A DNA stretch of 8,805 nucleotides from Flavobacteriaceae bacterium (GCA_020435885.1 JAGQYU010000214.1:1-8805), one strand, 5' to 3'; numbered from the stretch's first letter, positions 1-7,055 are shown. The notes: generated by a model not told the origin, from the sequence alone. Numbers and translations are program-made.

Positions 1-385
1 GCATGGTATTATCAGTTAATACACAAAAAATAGTAGGTGTGTCATATTGAATATTCAGGTCTTTTATACCTTGTGATACAGCTTCACAAACAAAGTCGAA
101 ATGTTTGGTTTCGCCTTGTATTACACTTCCAATAGCAATTAAAGCATCAAACCCACCTTTTTTTAGTAAATGTTTGCATCCGTAAACCAGTTCGAAACTA
201 CCGGGAACGTTAATTCTTTTAATGTTTTCAGGGAGTGCGCCATTATCTAATAAAGTCTGTTGAGCGCCTAGAAATAGGTTTTCGGTAATATTACTATTCC
301 ATTCAGAAACAACAATCCCAAACCGAAGATCTTTCGCATTTGGGATTGAAGCTTTATCGTAATGAGATAAATCAGTGGTTGCCAT
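1..385 (-). CDS. ribH: 6,7-dimethyl-8-ribityllumazine synthase (partial, C-terminus cut by window edge)
   Basis: Reverse-strand reading from the ATG at 385-383 gives 128 residues with no stop before the window edge. Lumazine synthases are usually about 150-165 residues, so roughly the last 30 are missing. The enzyme condenses 5-amino-6-ribitylaminouracil with 3,4-dihydroxy-2-butanone 4-phosphate, the penultimate step of riboflavin synthesis, in the cytoplasm. Visible family landmarks are FGIVVSEWN (residues 22-30, with an aromatic Trp that stacks on the substrate), VPGSFELV (60-67), IGSVIQGETKHFDFV (85-99) and FCVLTDNT (120-127). His95 in GETKHF aligns with the catalytic His of the family. 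The start codon lies 4 nt past the stop of the upstream TPR gene, so the two are very probably co-transcribed, with ribH second. No separate promoter is seen. The identification is firm; only the C-terminus is unverified. Confidence 0.96.
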   Translation of the reverse strand, partial: MATTDLSHYDKASIPNAKDLRFGIVVSEWNSNITENLFLGAQQTLLDNGALPENIKRINVPGSFELVYGCKHLLKKGGFDALIAIGSVIQGETKHFDFVCEAVSQGIKDLNIQYDTPTIFCVLTDNTM

Positions 386-389
386 GCTT

Positions 390-1157
390 TTATTTTTGAG
401 CTGCCATTTGGGCTCTATTTATGTAGGCATCGATCATACGAGCCTCATCAGAAGTAGGATATTCATCTTTTATTTTAGTGAATAGTTCTTCTGCTTTTTT
501 GTATTCTCCTAGATCCATAGCAGTATTTCCTGCTTTGAAAAGGTAGATAGGTGCTGTAAAACCATCGGTTTTAAACTCAGCAGCCTTTATATAATAATCC
601 AATGCTTCTTTTGGTTGGCCTATTTGCGAAAAAGCATCACCAATATTCCCTTTAGCTAACGAACCGTATATTTCGTCGTCGGTAGAGTAATCACTAAGAG
701 CATCAATAGCTTTTTCATAATCATTCAATCGTAAGTACGCAATACCTGCCATATATTTAGCTGAATTTCCGGCATCAGTACTTCCGTAATTATCTATGAT
801 ATCAAGTAGTCCGTATTTGCCATCAGCACCATTCAATGCTAAGTTGTAAAGAGAATCTACTGCCACGGTAGCATTTTGAGCTTGATCAAAGAAGCTTCTT
901 GGGTAAGCCAACTCATTAGCAGCTTCTTTTTCTTTTGGTTGTTGTATGTACTTGTTGTATCCAAAATAAGCTAATACCGCAGCAACAACGGCAATCAACG
1001 CCATAAAAAGAAGTTTACTGTTCTTTTCAACCCATTGTTCTGATTTAGAAGCAGTTTGATCCAGTGTATTAAATACTTCGGCAGTTGTACTTTGCTCTTC
1101 AATCTTGCTTACTCTTTCTTGGCTTTTTTTAATGCCTTTTTTCTTATATGTAGCCAT
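390..1157 (-). CDS. Membrane-anchored tetratricopeptide repeat protein (YfgM-like arrangement)
   Basis: This is a 255-residue protein. The N-terminus is Lys/Glu-rich (residues 1-47) and probably cytoplasmic. One hydrophobic segment follows at about 48-66 (LLFMALIAVVAAVLAYFGY), and the rest should be periplasmic. TPR-like helical pairs are visible at about 133-157 (YMAGIAYLRLNDYEKAIDAL), 167-195 (GNIGDAFSQIGQPKEALDYY) and 203-236 (FKAGNTAMDLGEYKKAEELF). The N-in single-span plus periplasmic TPR layout resembles YfgM-type proteins that associate with periplasmic chaperones and the Sec machinery; that functional link is inference from topology only. The gene is first in an operon with ribH (4-nt gap) and diverges from recF. 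The ATG at 1157 is the only sensible start, 24 bp downstream of a TAnnTTTG element. The specific partner and role are unknown. Confidence 0.85.
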   Translation of the reverse strand: MATYKKKGIKKSQERVSKIEEQSTTAEVFNTLDQTASKSEQWVEKNSKLLFMALIAVVAAVLAYFGYNKYIQQPKEKEAANELAYPRSFFDQAQNATVAVDSLYNLALNGADGKYGLLDIIDNYGSTDAGNSAKYMAGIAYLRLNDYEKAIDALSDYSTDDEIYGSLAKGNIGDAFSQIGQPKEALDYYIKAAEFKTDGFTAPIYLFKAGNTAMDLGEYKKAEELFTKIKDEYPTSDEARMIDAYINRAQMAAQK

Positions 1158-1180
1158 TTCTATTTCAAAATTTGTGAGCG

Positions 1181-1188
1181 CAAAAATA
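1181..1188 (-). promoter_or_regulatory. Candidate -7 promoter element for the TPR-ribH operon
   Basis: On the reverse strand 1188-1181 reads TATTTTTG, a full match to the Bacteroidota -7 consensus TAnnTTTG. It ends 23 nt before the TPR start codon. I find no TTG at the expected -33 distance, so the call rests on the -7 element and its position alone. Confidence 0.5.
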
Positions 1189-1198
1189 TAATTTTTTA

Positions 1199-1233
1199 TT
1201 GAAATAATATTCTTTATATTAAGGTAAATTTTG
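1199..1233 (+). promoter_or_regulatory. Candidate promoter for recF-DUF721
   Basis: TTG at 1199-1201 is followed after 23 bp by TAAATTTTG at 1225-1233. The latter is the Bacteroidota -7 element with one extra spacer base (TAnnnTTTG). It ends 28 nt before the recF ATG. The spacing is at the long end of what is described for flavobacterial promoters, and the match is imperfect. It lies back to back with the TPR-ribH promoter in the same 104-bp intergenic region. Confidence 0.4.
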
Positions 1234-1261
1234 TTTTTTTGTACGGAAGCACCTTCACACT

Positions 1262-2344
1262 ATGTATCTTAAAAAAATTGCATTAGTAAATTATAAGAAT
1301 TTTGAATCGGCATCATTTGATTTTGAAACCAAAATTAATTGTTTTGCCGGTAACAATGGTGTAGGAAAGACCAATGTACTTGATGCCATTTATAATTTAG
1401 CTTTTACAAAAGGGTATTTTAACAGTGTTTCGGTACAGAATGTTCAGCATGGCAAGGAGTTTTTTTTAGTTGAAGGCGTTTTTGATGTTGATGGTAAAGA
1501 CGAGATCATTAACTGCAGTTTAAAAAAAGGACAGAAAAAGATCGTAAAACGTAATGGCAAAGAATATGAGAAGTTGTCAGAACATATTGGTTTGATCCCT
1601 TTAGTGATCATTTCGCCAAATGATACCAACCTTATTGTTGAAGGTAGTGATATGCGCCGTAAATTTATGGATGGCGTTATAGCACAATCAGACAGGCGCT
1701 ATTTGCATGATCTGATCGATTATAACAAAGCACTTTCGCAACGTAATTCATTACTGAAGTATTTTGCGCTGAATCATACATTTGATGCTTTGAATGTTGA
1801 TATTTATAATCAGCAGTTGGTAGAATATGGTGTTAGAATTCATGAAAAACGTAAAGAATTTGCTTTAAAATTTGAACCTATCTTCGCCGAAAGACATAAA
1901 CATATCAGCAATAGCAAAGAAGAGGTTAGTTTTGAGTATAAAACTCAGTTAGATAATGATGATTTTTATACACTTTTAGAAAAAAGTTTAGAAAAAGACA
2001 GGTTGTTACAGTACACCACAGTAGGAATCCACAGAGATGATCTGTTATATACTATAGAAGGTTACCCTATTAAGAAATTTGGTTCGCAAGGGCAGCAAAA
2101 AACGTATTTGATAGCGTTGAAACTAGCGGAATTCGATTTCTTAAAAATGCAGTCTAAATTAACACCGATATTGCTTTTGGATGATATTTTTGATAAATTA
2201 GACGAGCATAGAGTGTCGCAAATTATAGATTTGGTAAATGACGAAACCTTTGGTCAACTTTTTATTACGGATACACATCCTGAAAGGACAGAGGAGGTGA
2301 TAAAAAAAACAGATCAGCCATATAAGTTGTTCCATTTGAGTTAA
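1262..2344 (+). CDS. recF: DNA replication/repair protein RecF
   Basis: This 360-residue cytoplasmic ABC/SMC-type ATPase has the usual RecF length (about 360). RecF acts with RecO and RecR to load RecA at single-strand gaps and stalled forks. Landmarks in order: N-terminal LVNYKNF (8-14); Walker A GNNGVGKTN (30-38); the EGSDMRRKFMDGVI segment (127-140), typical of the family; VGIHRDDL (254-261); the ABC signature SQGQQK (275-280); Walker B ILLLDDIFDKLD (303-314); and the distal FITDTHP (334-340). All ATP-site motifs are present, so it should be active. The ATG at 1262 gives the canonical RecF N-terminus (MYLKKIALVNYKNF). The next gene starts 2 nt after the stop, implying translational coupling. 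recF is not beside dnaA/dnaN as in many Proteobacteria and Firmicutes, which is normal for Bacteroidota. Confidence 0.97.
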   Translation: MYLKKIALVNYKNFESASFDFETKINCFAGNNGVGKTNVLDAIYNLAFTKGYFNSVSVQNVQHGKEFFLVEGVFDVDGKDEIINCSLKKGQKKIVKRNGKEYEKLSEHIGLIPLVIISPNDTNLIVEGSDMRRKFMDGVIAQSDRRYLHDLIDYNKALSQRNSLLKYFALNHTFDALNVDIYNQQLVEYGVRIHEKRKEFALKFEPIFAERHKHISNSKEEVSFEYKTQLDNDDFYTLLEKSLEKDRLLQYTTVGIHRDDLLYTIEGYPIKKFGSQGQQKTYLIALKLAEFDFLKMQSKLTPILLLDDIFDKLDEHRVSQIIDLVNDETFGQLFITDTHPERTEEVIKKTDQPYKLFHLS

Positions 2345-2346
2345 TT

Positions 2347-2646
2347 ATGGAAAATAAAAGAAAAGGAGAATTTGAATCGATAAAGGATGTTTTAGAGCAT
2401 CTTATCCATGATACTAATCTTGAAAAAGGCTTAGACGAAATTGCTATTGATGATGCTTGGTTAGCCGTTATGGGAAAAGGAGTTTATACATATACCAAAG
2501 AAATACTGTTTAAAAATGGACAACTTACGGTAAGATTGAGTTCTTCAGTGCTTAGAGAGGAGTTAAGTTATGGTAAGGAAAAGATAATTAATCTGATGAA
2601 TGAAAAACTTCAAAAGCCGCTAATAAATAGGATAAAGTTGCTTTGA
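2347..2646 (+). CDS. DUF721 domain protein (DciA-like putative helicase loader/operator)
   Basis: This 99-residue protein consists almost entirely of a DUF721 domain. An amphipathic N-terminal helix (GEFESIKDVLEHLI) leads into DAWLAVMGKGVYTYT (36-50), the strand pair ILFKNGQLTVRLSSS and the conserved helix VLREELSYGKEKIINLMNE. DUF721 is the KH-like fold of DciA, which in many bacteria takes the place of DnaC/DnaI in loading the replicative helicase DnaB. Bacteroidota members are short, single-domain forms like this one, and whether they load DnaB is inferred from the family. The gene follows recF by 2 nt and almost certainly shares its mRNA, which fits a replication/repair role. No terminator hairpin is seen after the stop; the promoter of the next gene begins inside its last codons. 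Confidence 0.85.
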   Translation: MENKRKGEFESIKDVLEHLIHDTNLEKGLDEIAIDDAWLAVMGKGVYTYTKEILFKNGQLTVRLSSSVLREELSYGKEKIINLMNEKLQKPLINRIKLL

Positions 2647-2670
2647 GTAAGTAGATTATTTGTATATTTG
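2642..2670 (+). promoter_or_regulatory. Promoter of the T9SS surface-protein gene
   Basis: TTTG at 2642-2645 and, after 17 bp, TATATTTG at 2663-2670 together match the Bacteroidota -33/-7 consensus (TTG, then TAnnTTTG). The -7 element is a perfect match and ends 41 nt before the start codon. The -33 element overlaps the stop codon of the DUF721 gene. A second TTG at 2638-2640 would give a 22-bp spacer. This is the best-formed promoter on the plus strand here and suggests the large gene is transcribed independently of recF. Confidence 0.65.
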
Positions 2671-2711
2671 CTAAATTAAGAAAAAAATTGTTAAGTCGCT
2701 AACTACTAATT

Positions 2712-5700
2712 ATGATGAGAAAAATACTTTATACATTAATCCTTGTTGTTTTTGCTTTTGGAGTAGCCGAGGCACAAAGTGTTCAAATCACCGGTTTAGG
2801 AAATGTTATTCCCGGAGATGGTTCTAATACACCAACAACTACAGATGATACAGATTTTGGTACTGTAGTTCTAGGTGGTAGTTCCGTAACACATACGTTT
2901 ACAGTGACCAATACAGATCCTAATCCTTTAAATTTTATACTTGTTGGATTAGATAATATTGCTGGCTCAAATCCAAGTGACTTTAGTAAAACAAATATTA
3001 GTAATCCACTTTTGTTTGGAGGACAATCAGCAACATTTGATGTAACTTTTGATCCTAACGCTCCGGCTGGACCCAAAAATGCTATAGTAAGTATTGATGT
3101 AAATGGAGGCTTTGAGACCCACACCTTTAATATTCAAGGTACAGCAACAACTCCTGCACTAGCTCCGGAAATTGATATTATAGGTAATGGAGTTTCTATT
3201 GTTAATTTTGATTTAACGCCTTCAACTGTTGATAATACTGATTTTGGACAAGTAGATGTTGCTGCTGGCTCTGTAACCCATACATTTACGATTGCAAATA
3301 CTGGTACTGCTCCGTTAAACCTTACAGGAACACCTTTAGTGCTTATATCTGGTGGTAGTGGAGATTTTATAGTAAGCAATTTCCCAACTACGCCCGTAGC
3401 GCCATTATCAACAACTACATTTGATATTACATTTGATCCGAGTTCCACAGGAGCTATATCAGCTAATATATTGATTCAAAATAATGATGGAGATGAAAGT
3501 AATTACCTTTTTTCGATTGCTGGAGAAGGAACTATTGCAACTCCTGAAATAGATATTTTAGGTAATGGTAATTCAATTGCTAATTTAGATTTTTCTCCTT
3601 CTGTTACTGATGATACAGATTTTGGACCAGTTGATGTTACTGCAGGGTCAGTTACCCATACATTTACCATAACAAACACTGGGGGAGCACCTTTAACGTT
3701 AACAGGAACACCTCTAGTGCAAATATCTGGAGGTAGTGGTGATTTTACGGTGACTAATTTTCCAACAACGCCTATACCAGCTTTTTCAACCACAACGTTT
3801 GATATTACATTTGATCCGAGTTCAATAGGTATAATTTCAGCAAATGTATTAGTTCAAAGTGATGATGCTGATGAAGCTAATTATGTTTTTTCAATTCAGG
3901 GTGAAGGAACTAATATAATTCCAGAACCAGAAATGAATTTGTTAGATAATACAAATGCTCCTTTAGCAAATGGAGGTTCTGTTGATTTTGGTCAGGCTGA
4001 TATAACTTCAGGTAGTATACCTTTTACATTTACTATTGAAAACAATGGTACAGGAGATTTAACACTTACCGATCCAAGTCCATATATTATTATTTCAGGT
4101 GTAGATTCAGCTGATTTTGTGGTAACTGCCGTACCATCATCACCAATCGCAGCTTCATCAAGCACAACTTTTGAGATTACCTTTAATCCAACAGGTTCAG
4201 TATTAGGTATTAGAACAGCTACTGTATCGATAGCAAATGATGACGCTGATGAAAATCCTTATACTTTTAATGTTTTTGGAGAAGCTATAGATACTAACGA
4301 ATTTGCACCTTTATTAATTACACAATATTATGAAGGTGCTGGCAATAATAAATGGATAGAGGTTAAGAATATATCTCAACAAACAGTATCTTCTGGCCAA
4401 TATTACTTGGCTATGTATTCGGGTATCAATACAAGTACAAATGTTATATCTACTAATCCACCTAATGAAAGTATTGCAATAGGTACTATGGCTCCAGGAG
4501 ATGTAATTTTATTTAGAAATGCTTCTACTTCTTTACCTTTAGCTGGTAATTTAGGTAGTGCTACTGTTGTTCCCACAAGTGTCTGTACATTTGATGGTAA
4601 TGATGTTATTTTAATATCAACTTCAAATGCTGCCGATTGTTATTCTAAAAGAATAGATATTGTTGGTGTAGTTCGTTCTGGTTCTCCTCCAATATGGGGT
4701 GCAAATAAGGCGTTTATAAAAGGCTGCGGTACTACTGAACAACCTAGTTTAACTTTTGATGCTACTGTTAGTGGAGCAACTGTAATTGTTAATGATTATA
4801 TAGAGGTTTCCTTAGATGATGTAAATAATGCAGACCCTGCAACTAATATGGCATTGGGTACACAATCTGTTGGACCAACCAGTTGGACAACTTCTTGGGA
4901 TAACGGAGTACCAGATATTACTAAAGTAGCAGTTATAAATGGTACATATAGTGCTGGTCATGGTACGTTTGAAACGTGTAATTTAATTGTTAGTGCAAGT
5001 GGAAATCTTAATTTAAATGGAAGTACTAATAATTATGTTTATGTGTTAAATGATCTTTCAGTTAATGGTAATTTTACAATTGGAGATACTGAATCTTTAG
5101 TAACTGATGAATTTACTAATATTTCTGGTAGTATTACTAAAATTGAAAATTCAACTACATTAAATAATTTCAGAGATTTTACGTATTGGTCTGCACCTGT
5201 AAATACAACTCTCGCAAGTGCATTTGCAGGAGTTGATCCTAACCGTATTTTTGAATGGAGAAAACCGCAAAATGGAGACGGTTATGGTTTTTGGGATCCT
5301 GCATCTGGAACTATGACTAAGGCTAGAGGTTACATTGCAGAAGCTCCTTCTTCTACTCCCGATGGAGGTATACATACAGTATCTTTTACTGGAGCTCCTA
5401 ACAGTGGTCTAATCTCAATAGGGCTAGGAGTAAACGATGATGGTAATCCGGATACTGATTTTAACTTGATTGGTAATCCTTACCCTGCAGCTATAAATAT
5501 TGATGATTTTATTACATTTTCAGATGGGGCCTTTAATAATACCGCGATGGATGGTACCATATGGCTTTGGACACATAATACTGCAATCTCAGGTGGAACT
5601 TCTGGAGACTTTTTAGGAGATGACTACGCTACCTATAATTTATCTGGTGGAACAGCTGCAGGTTCTGGAGGAACTGTGCCAACTAATAATATTGGTTCTG

Positions 5701-6506
5701 GTCAAGGATTTTTTGTAAGAGCTTCTAGTGCAGATAATGTATGGTTTAATAATATTATGATACTTCCCGGTCAAAATGATCAATTCTTTAGGGAAACTGA
5801 AACTAAGAAGAAAGCTGCCACTGCCGAAAGAGATAGAATATGGCTTAATTTAGAAAGTAAAACTGGTGGCGCATTCAACCAACTTCTTGTTGGCTTCTTT
5901 GATGAAGCTACCGACGGTGTTGATAGAGGCTATGATGGCACTAGACTAAGTGGAGCATGGATTAGTTTTTATTCAAAAATTGAGGGTAATAAATACGCAA
6001 TCCAAGGACTAGGAAGTTTCGTCTTAGACAAAAAAGTAACCTTAGGTTTTGATACCTATATTCCTGATGCAATGGCTTACACAATTAGCATTGCAAATAA
6101 AGAAGGAGCTTTGAGCAGTTCTGATATTTATTTAGTTGATAATGAATTAGGCATTGTACACGATTTGAATCAAGGTGCTTATGAGTTCTCTACTACGGGT
6201 TCGGGTAATTTTGAGAACAGATTTACACTTCAGTTTACTAAAGCAACACTTGATGTTGATGACCTATCCATAGCAGACAATAATTTTATTGTAGTAAATG
6301 AAGAAAATGTACTTAGCGTTAGGTCTAACAACGTAATTACTAAATTGAAAGTATATGACCTTACAGGAAGGTTATTGATAGACAAAAAACCTAATGATAC
6401 AGAGTATAACATTACTACTCAAAATATTAGAAAAGGAACTGTATTGATTCTCAATGCAACCTTTGAAAATGGATCTGAGGTTAGCAAAAAAGCAATCAGA
6501 TACTAA
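2712..6506 (+). CDS. Secreted multidomain surface protein: four ASH/choice-of-anchor-D repeats, lamin-tail-like domain, T9SS type C-like sorting region
   Basis: This is a 1264-residue exported protein. A Sec signal peptide covers residues 1-21, with predicted cleavage after AEA. Four repeats of the ASH/choice-of-anchor-D immunoglobulin-like type follow at about 24-146, 152-277, 278-403 and 404-525. They share TDFG, a TFTI-NTG core, TTFDITFDPS and Asp-rich turns such as NDDADENPY. Residues about 532-715 resemble a lamin-tail domain (ITQYYEGAGNNKWIEVKN, then APGDVILF and DGNDVILI). Residues about 724-1020 form a module common in flavobacterial secreted proteins (FRDFTYWSAPV, FNLIGNPYPAAINIDDFI, GTIWLWTHN, IGSGQGFFVRA). 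The C-terminal part, about 1041-1264, starts with DRIWLNL, passes LVGFFDEATDGVDRGYDG and VYDLTGRLL, and ends in KKAIRY. That pattern resembles T9SS type C sorting regions, as in Flavobacterium ChiA, rather than the more common type A. The protein is probably released or attached at the cell surface. No catalytic motif is seen, so an adhesive or structural role is inferred. The start could be the first or second of two adjacent ATGs. Confidence 0.85.
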   Translation: MMRKILYTLILVVFAFGVAEAQSVQITGLGNVIPGDGSNTPTTTDDTDFGTVVLGGSSVTHTFTVTNTDPNPLNFILVGLDNIAGSNPSDFSKTNISNPLLFGGQSATFDVTFDPNAPAGPKNAIVSIDVNGGFETHTFNIQGTATTPALAPEIDIIGNGVSIVNFDLTPSTVDNTDFGQVDVAAGSVTHTFTIANTGTAPLNLTGTPLVLISGGSGDFIVSNFPTTPVAPLSTTTFDITFDPSSTGAISANILIQNNDGDESNYLFSIAGEGTIATPEIDILGNGNSIANLDFSPSVTDDTDFGPVDVTAGSVTHTFTITNTGGAPLTLTGTPLVQISGGSGDFTVTNFPTTPIPAFSTTTFDITFDPSSIGIISANVLVQSDDADEANYVFSIQGEGTNIIPEPEMNLLDNTNAPLANGGSVDFGQADITSGSIPFTFTIENNGTGDLTLTDPSPYIIISGVDSADFVVTAVPSSPIAASSSTTFEITFNPTGSVLGIRTATVSIANDDADENPYTFNVFGEAIDTNEFAPLLITQYYEGAGNNKWIEVKNISQQTVSSGQYYLAMYSGINTSTNVISTNPPNESIAIGTMAPGDVILFRNASTSLPLAGNLGSATVVPTSVCTFDGNDVILISTSNAADCYSKRIDIVGVVRSGSPPIWGANKAFIKGCGTTEQPSLTFDATVSGATVIVNDYIEVSLDDVNNADPATNMALGTQSVGPTSWTTSWDNGVPDITKVAVINGTYSAGHGTFETCNLIVSASGNLNLNGSTNNYVYVLNDLSVNGNFTIGDTESLVTDEFTNISGSITKIENSTTLNNFRDFTYWSAPVNTTLASAFAGVDPNRIFEWRKPQNGDGYGFWDPASGTMTKARGYIAEAPSSTPDGGIHTVSFTGAPNSGLISIGLGVNDDGNPDTDFNLIGNPYPAAINIDDFITFSDGAFNNTAMDGTIWLWTHNTAISGGTSGDFLGDDYATYNLSGGTAAGSGGTVPTNNIGSGQGFFVRASSADNVWFNNIMILPGQNDQFFRETETKKKAATAERDRIWLNLESKTGGAFNQLLVGFFDEATDGVDRGYDGTRLSGAWISFYSKIEGNKYAIQGLGSFVLDKKVTLGFDTYIPDAMAYTISIANKEGALSSSDIYLVDNELGIVHDLNQGAYEFSTTGSGNFENRFTLQFTKATLDVDDLSIADNNFIVVNEENVLSVRSNNVITKLKVYDLTGRLLIDKKPNDTEYNITTQNIRKGTVLILNATFENGSEVSKKAIRY
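2781..4286 (+). repeat. Array of four ASH/choice-of-anchor-D domain repeats within the surface-protein gene
   Basis: The repeats encode four beta-sandwich-like domains of about 120-126 residues. Repeats 2, 3 and 4 each open with PE(I/M) (residues 152, 278, 406). All carry an FG(x)(x)D/V turn (TDFG in repeats 1-3, VDFG in repeat 4), a TFT(V/I)-N core and a TF(D/E)(I/V)TF(D/N)P strand. Repeat 1 is the most diverged in its second half (residues 85-105), and repeat 4 lacks the GNG linker motif. Tandem domains of this kind usually act as extended stalks or adhesive modules. Confidence 0.8.
3165..3920 (+). repeat. 378-bp direct tandem duplication (ASH repeats 2 and 3)
   Basis: Units 3165-3542 and 3543-3920 align without gaps at an exact 378-bp (126-codon) offset. 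By hand the encoded units are identical at 92 of 126 residues. Runs of identical DNA remain; for example a 26-nt stretch encoding most of TTFDITFDPSS begins at 3420 and again at 3798. This points to a fairly recent in-frame duplication within the domain array. Confidence 0.85.
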
Positions 6507-6529
6507 AAATAGTAAAGCGACTTAAAAAT

Positions 6530-6559
6530 AAAAAGCCTCGAAATTTTCGAGGCTTTTTT
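6530..6559. terminator. Bidirectional rho-independent terminator between convergent genes
   Basis: GCCTCGA at 6535-6541 pairs with TCGAGGC at 6547-6553 around a 5-nt loop, flanked by an A-tract on the left (6530-6534) and a T-tract on the right (6554-6559). The symmetry gives a U-tract on both strands. It can therefore terminate the surface-protein gene (stop at 6506) from the left and ndk (stop at 6579) from the right. Confidence 0.9.
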
Positions 6560-6578
6560 AGTATCGTAAAAGTGTAAT

Positions 6579-6998
6579 TTAAAACGTATCTCTACCTGAA
6601 AAGTGGAAAGCACTTTCTATAGAAGCATTTTCATCGCTATCAGAGCCATGTACAGCATTTTCACTGATAGAAGTAGCATATAACTTTCTAATAGTTCCTT
6701 CAGCAGCTTCTTCCGGATTAGTAGCACCAATTAATGCTCTGAAATCTTCCACTGCATTCTCTTTCTCCAACACAGCAGCAACTATAGGGCCACGAGTCAT
6801 ATATTCAACCAATTCACCAAAAAAAGGTCTTTCTTTATGAATTGCATAGAAAGTTTCTGCATCTCTGCGTGTCATTTGAGTCAATTTCATTGCTACAATT
6901 TTAAAACCTGCAGCATTAATTTTTTCTAAAATAGCTCCAATATTGCCTTTTTCTACTGAATCAGGTTTGAGCATTGTAAAAGTTCTATTCGTAATCAT
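6579..6998 (-). CDS. ndk: Nucleoside-diphosphate kinase
   Basis: This 139-residue cytoplasmic enzyme transfers the gamma phosphate of ATP to nucleoside diphosphates through a phosphohistidine, balancing NTP and dNTP pools. Landmarks are RTFTMLKPDSV near the N-terminus with the ATP-contacting Lys11, HKERPFFGELVEYMTRGPIV in the middle, GATNPEEAAEGTIRKLY, and the active-site signature NAVHGSDSDE with catalytic His117. The end FHFSGRDTF is typical of Bacteroidota homologues. I chose the ATG at 6998-6996 (MITNRTFTMLKPD) because it gives the normal family length and N-terminus. The frame stays open to a TTG at 7028, adding ten residues (reading MHQILRNLDK if that TTG initiates), but that TTG is the last three bases of the promoter -7 element. 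The gene converges on the surface-protein gene, shares the hairpin terminator with it, and has its own promoter downstream of the PhoD-like gene. Confidence 0.97.
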   Translation of the reverse strand: MITNRTFTMLKPDSVEKGNIGAILEKINAAGFKIVAMKLTQMTRRDAETFYAIHKERPFFGELVEYMTRGPIVAAVLEKENAVEDFRALIGATNPEEAAEGTIRKLYATSISENAVHGSDSDENASIESAFHFSGRDTF

Positions 6999-7025
6999 TT
7001 TATCAAGATTTCTTAAAATTTGATG

Positions 7026-7055
7026 CAAAAATAGAGGTTTTTATCAAATGGCAAA
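7026..7055 (-). promoter_or_regulatory. Promoter of ndk
   Basis: On the reverse strand TTTG (7055-7052) is followed after 18 bp by TATTTTTG (7033-7026), matching the Bacteroidota -33 and -7 consensus with normal spacing. The -7 element ends 27 nt before the ndk ATG at 6998. ndk can therefore be transcribed independently of the PhoD-like gene, whose stop codon is at 7069-7071. Confidence 0.65.

Noticed and set aside
1444..1629. 61-residue reverse frame inside recF
   Set aside because: Antisense shadow of a clear recF coding region.
2783..3793. Three reverse-strand open frames (2783-3124, 3134-3448, 3503-3793) opposite the ASH repeats
   Set aside because: They mirror the repeated coding sequence on the other strand, resemble one another only because the domains repeat, and have no family features or promoters.
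2781..4286. Repeat array considered as CRISPR or a mobile-element repeat
   Set aside because: The repeats are in frame, about 378 bp long, degenerate and encode known domain folds; there are no short identical repeats with unique spacers.
5160..6412. Short reverse-strand open frames (5160-5375, 6230-6412) inside the surface-protein gene
   Set aside because: They lie wholly within a well-supported coding region and show no recognisable domain.
6501..6514. Inverted repeat TACTA-AAAA-TAGTA spanning the stop codon of the surface-protein gene
   Set aside because: Five AT-rich base pairs could arise by chance in this composition; the strong hairpin at 6530-6559 explains termination.
6999..7028. 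N-terminal extension of ndk from a TTG start (149 residues)
   Set aside because: It adds ten residues not seen in the family, and the TTG lies within the -7 element of the ndk promoter; the ATG at 6998 gives the canonical N-terminus.
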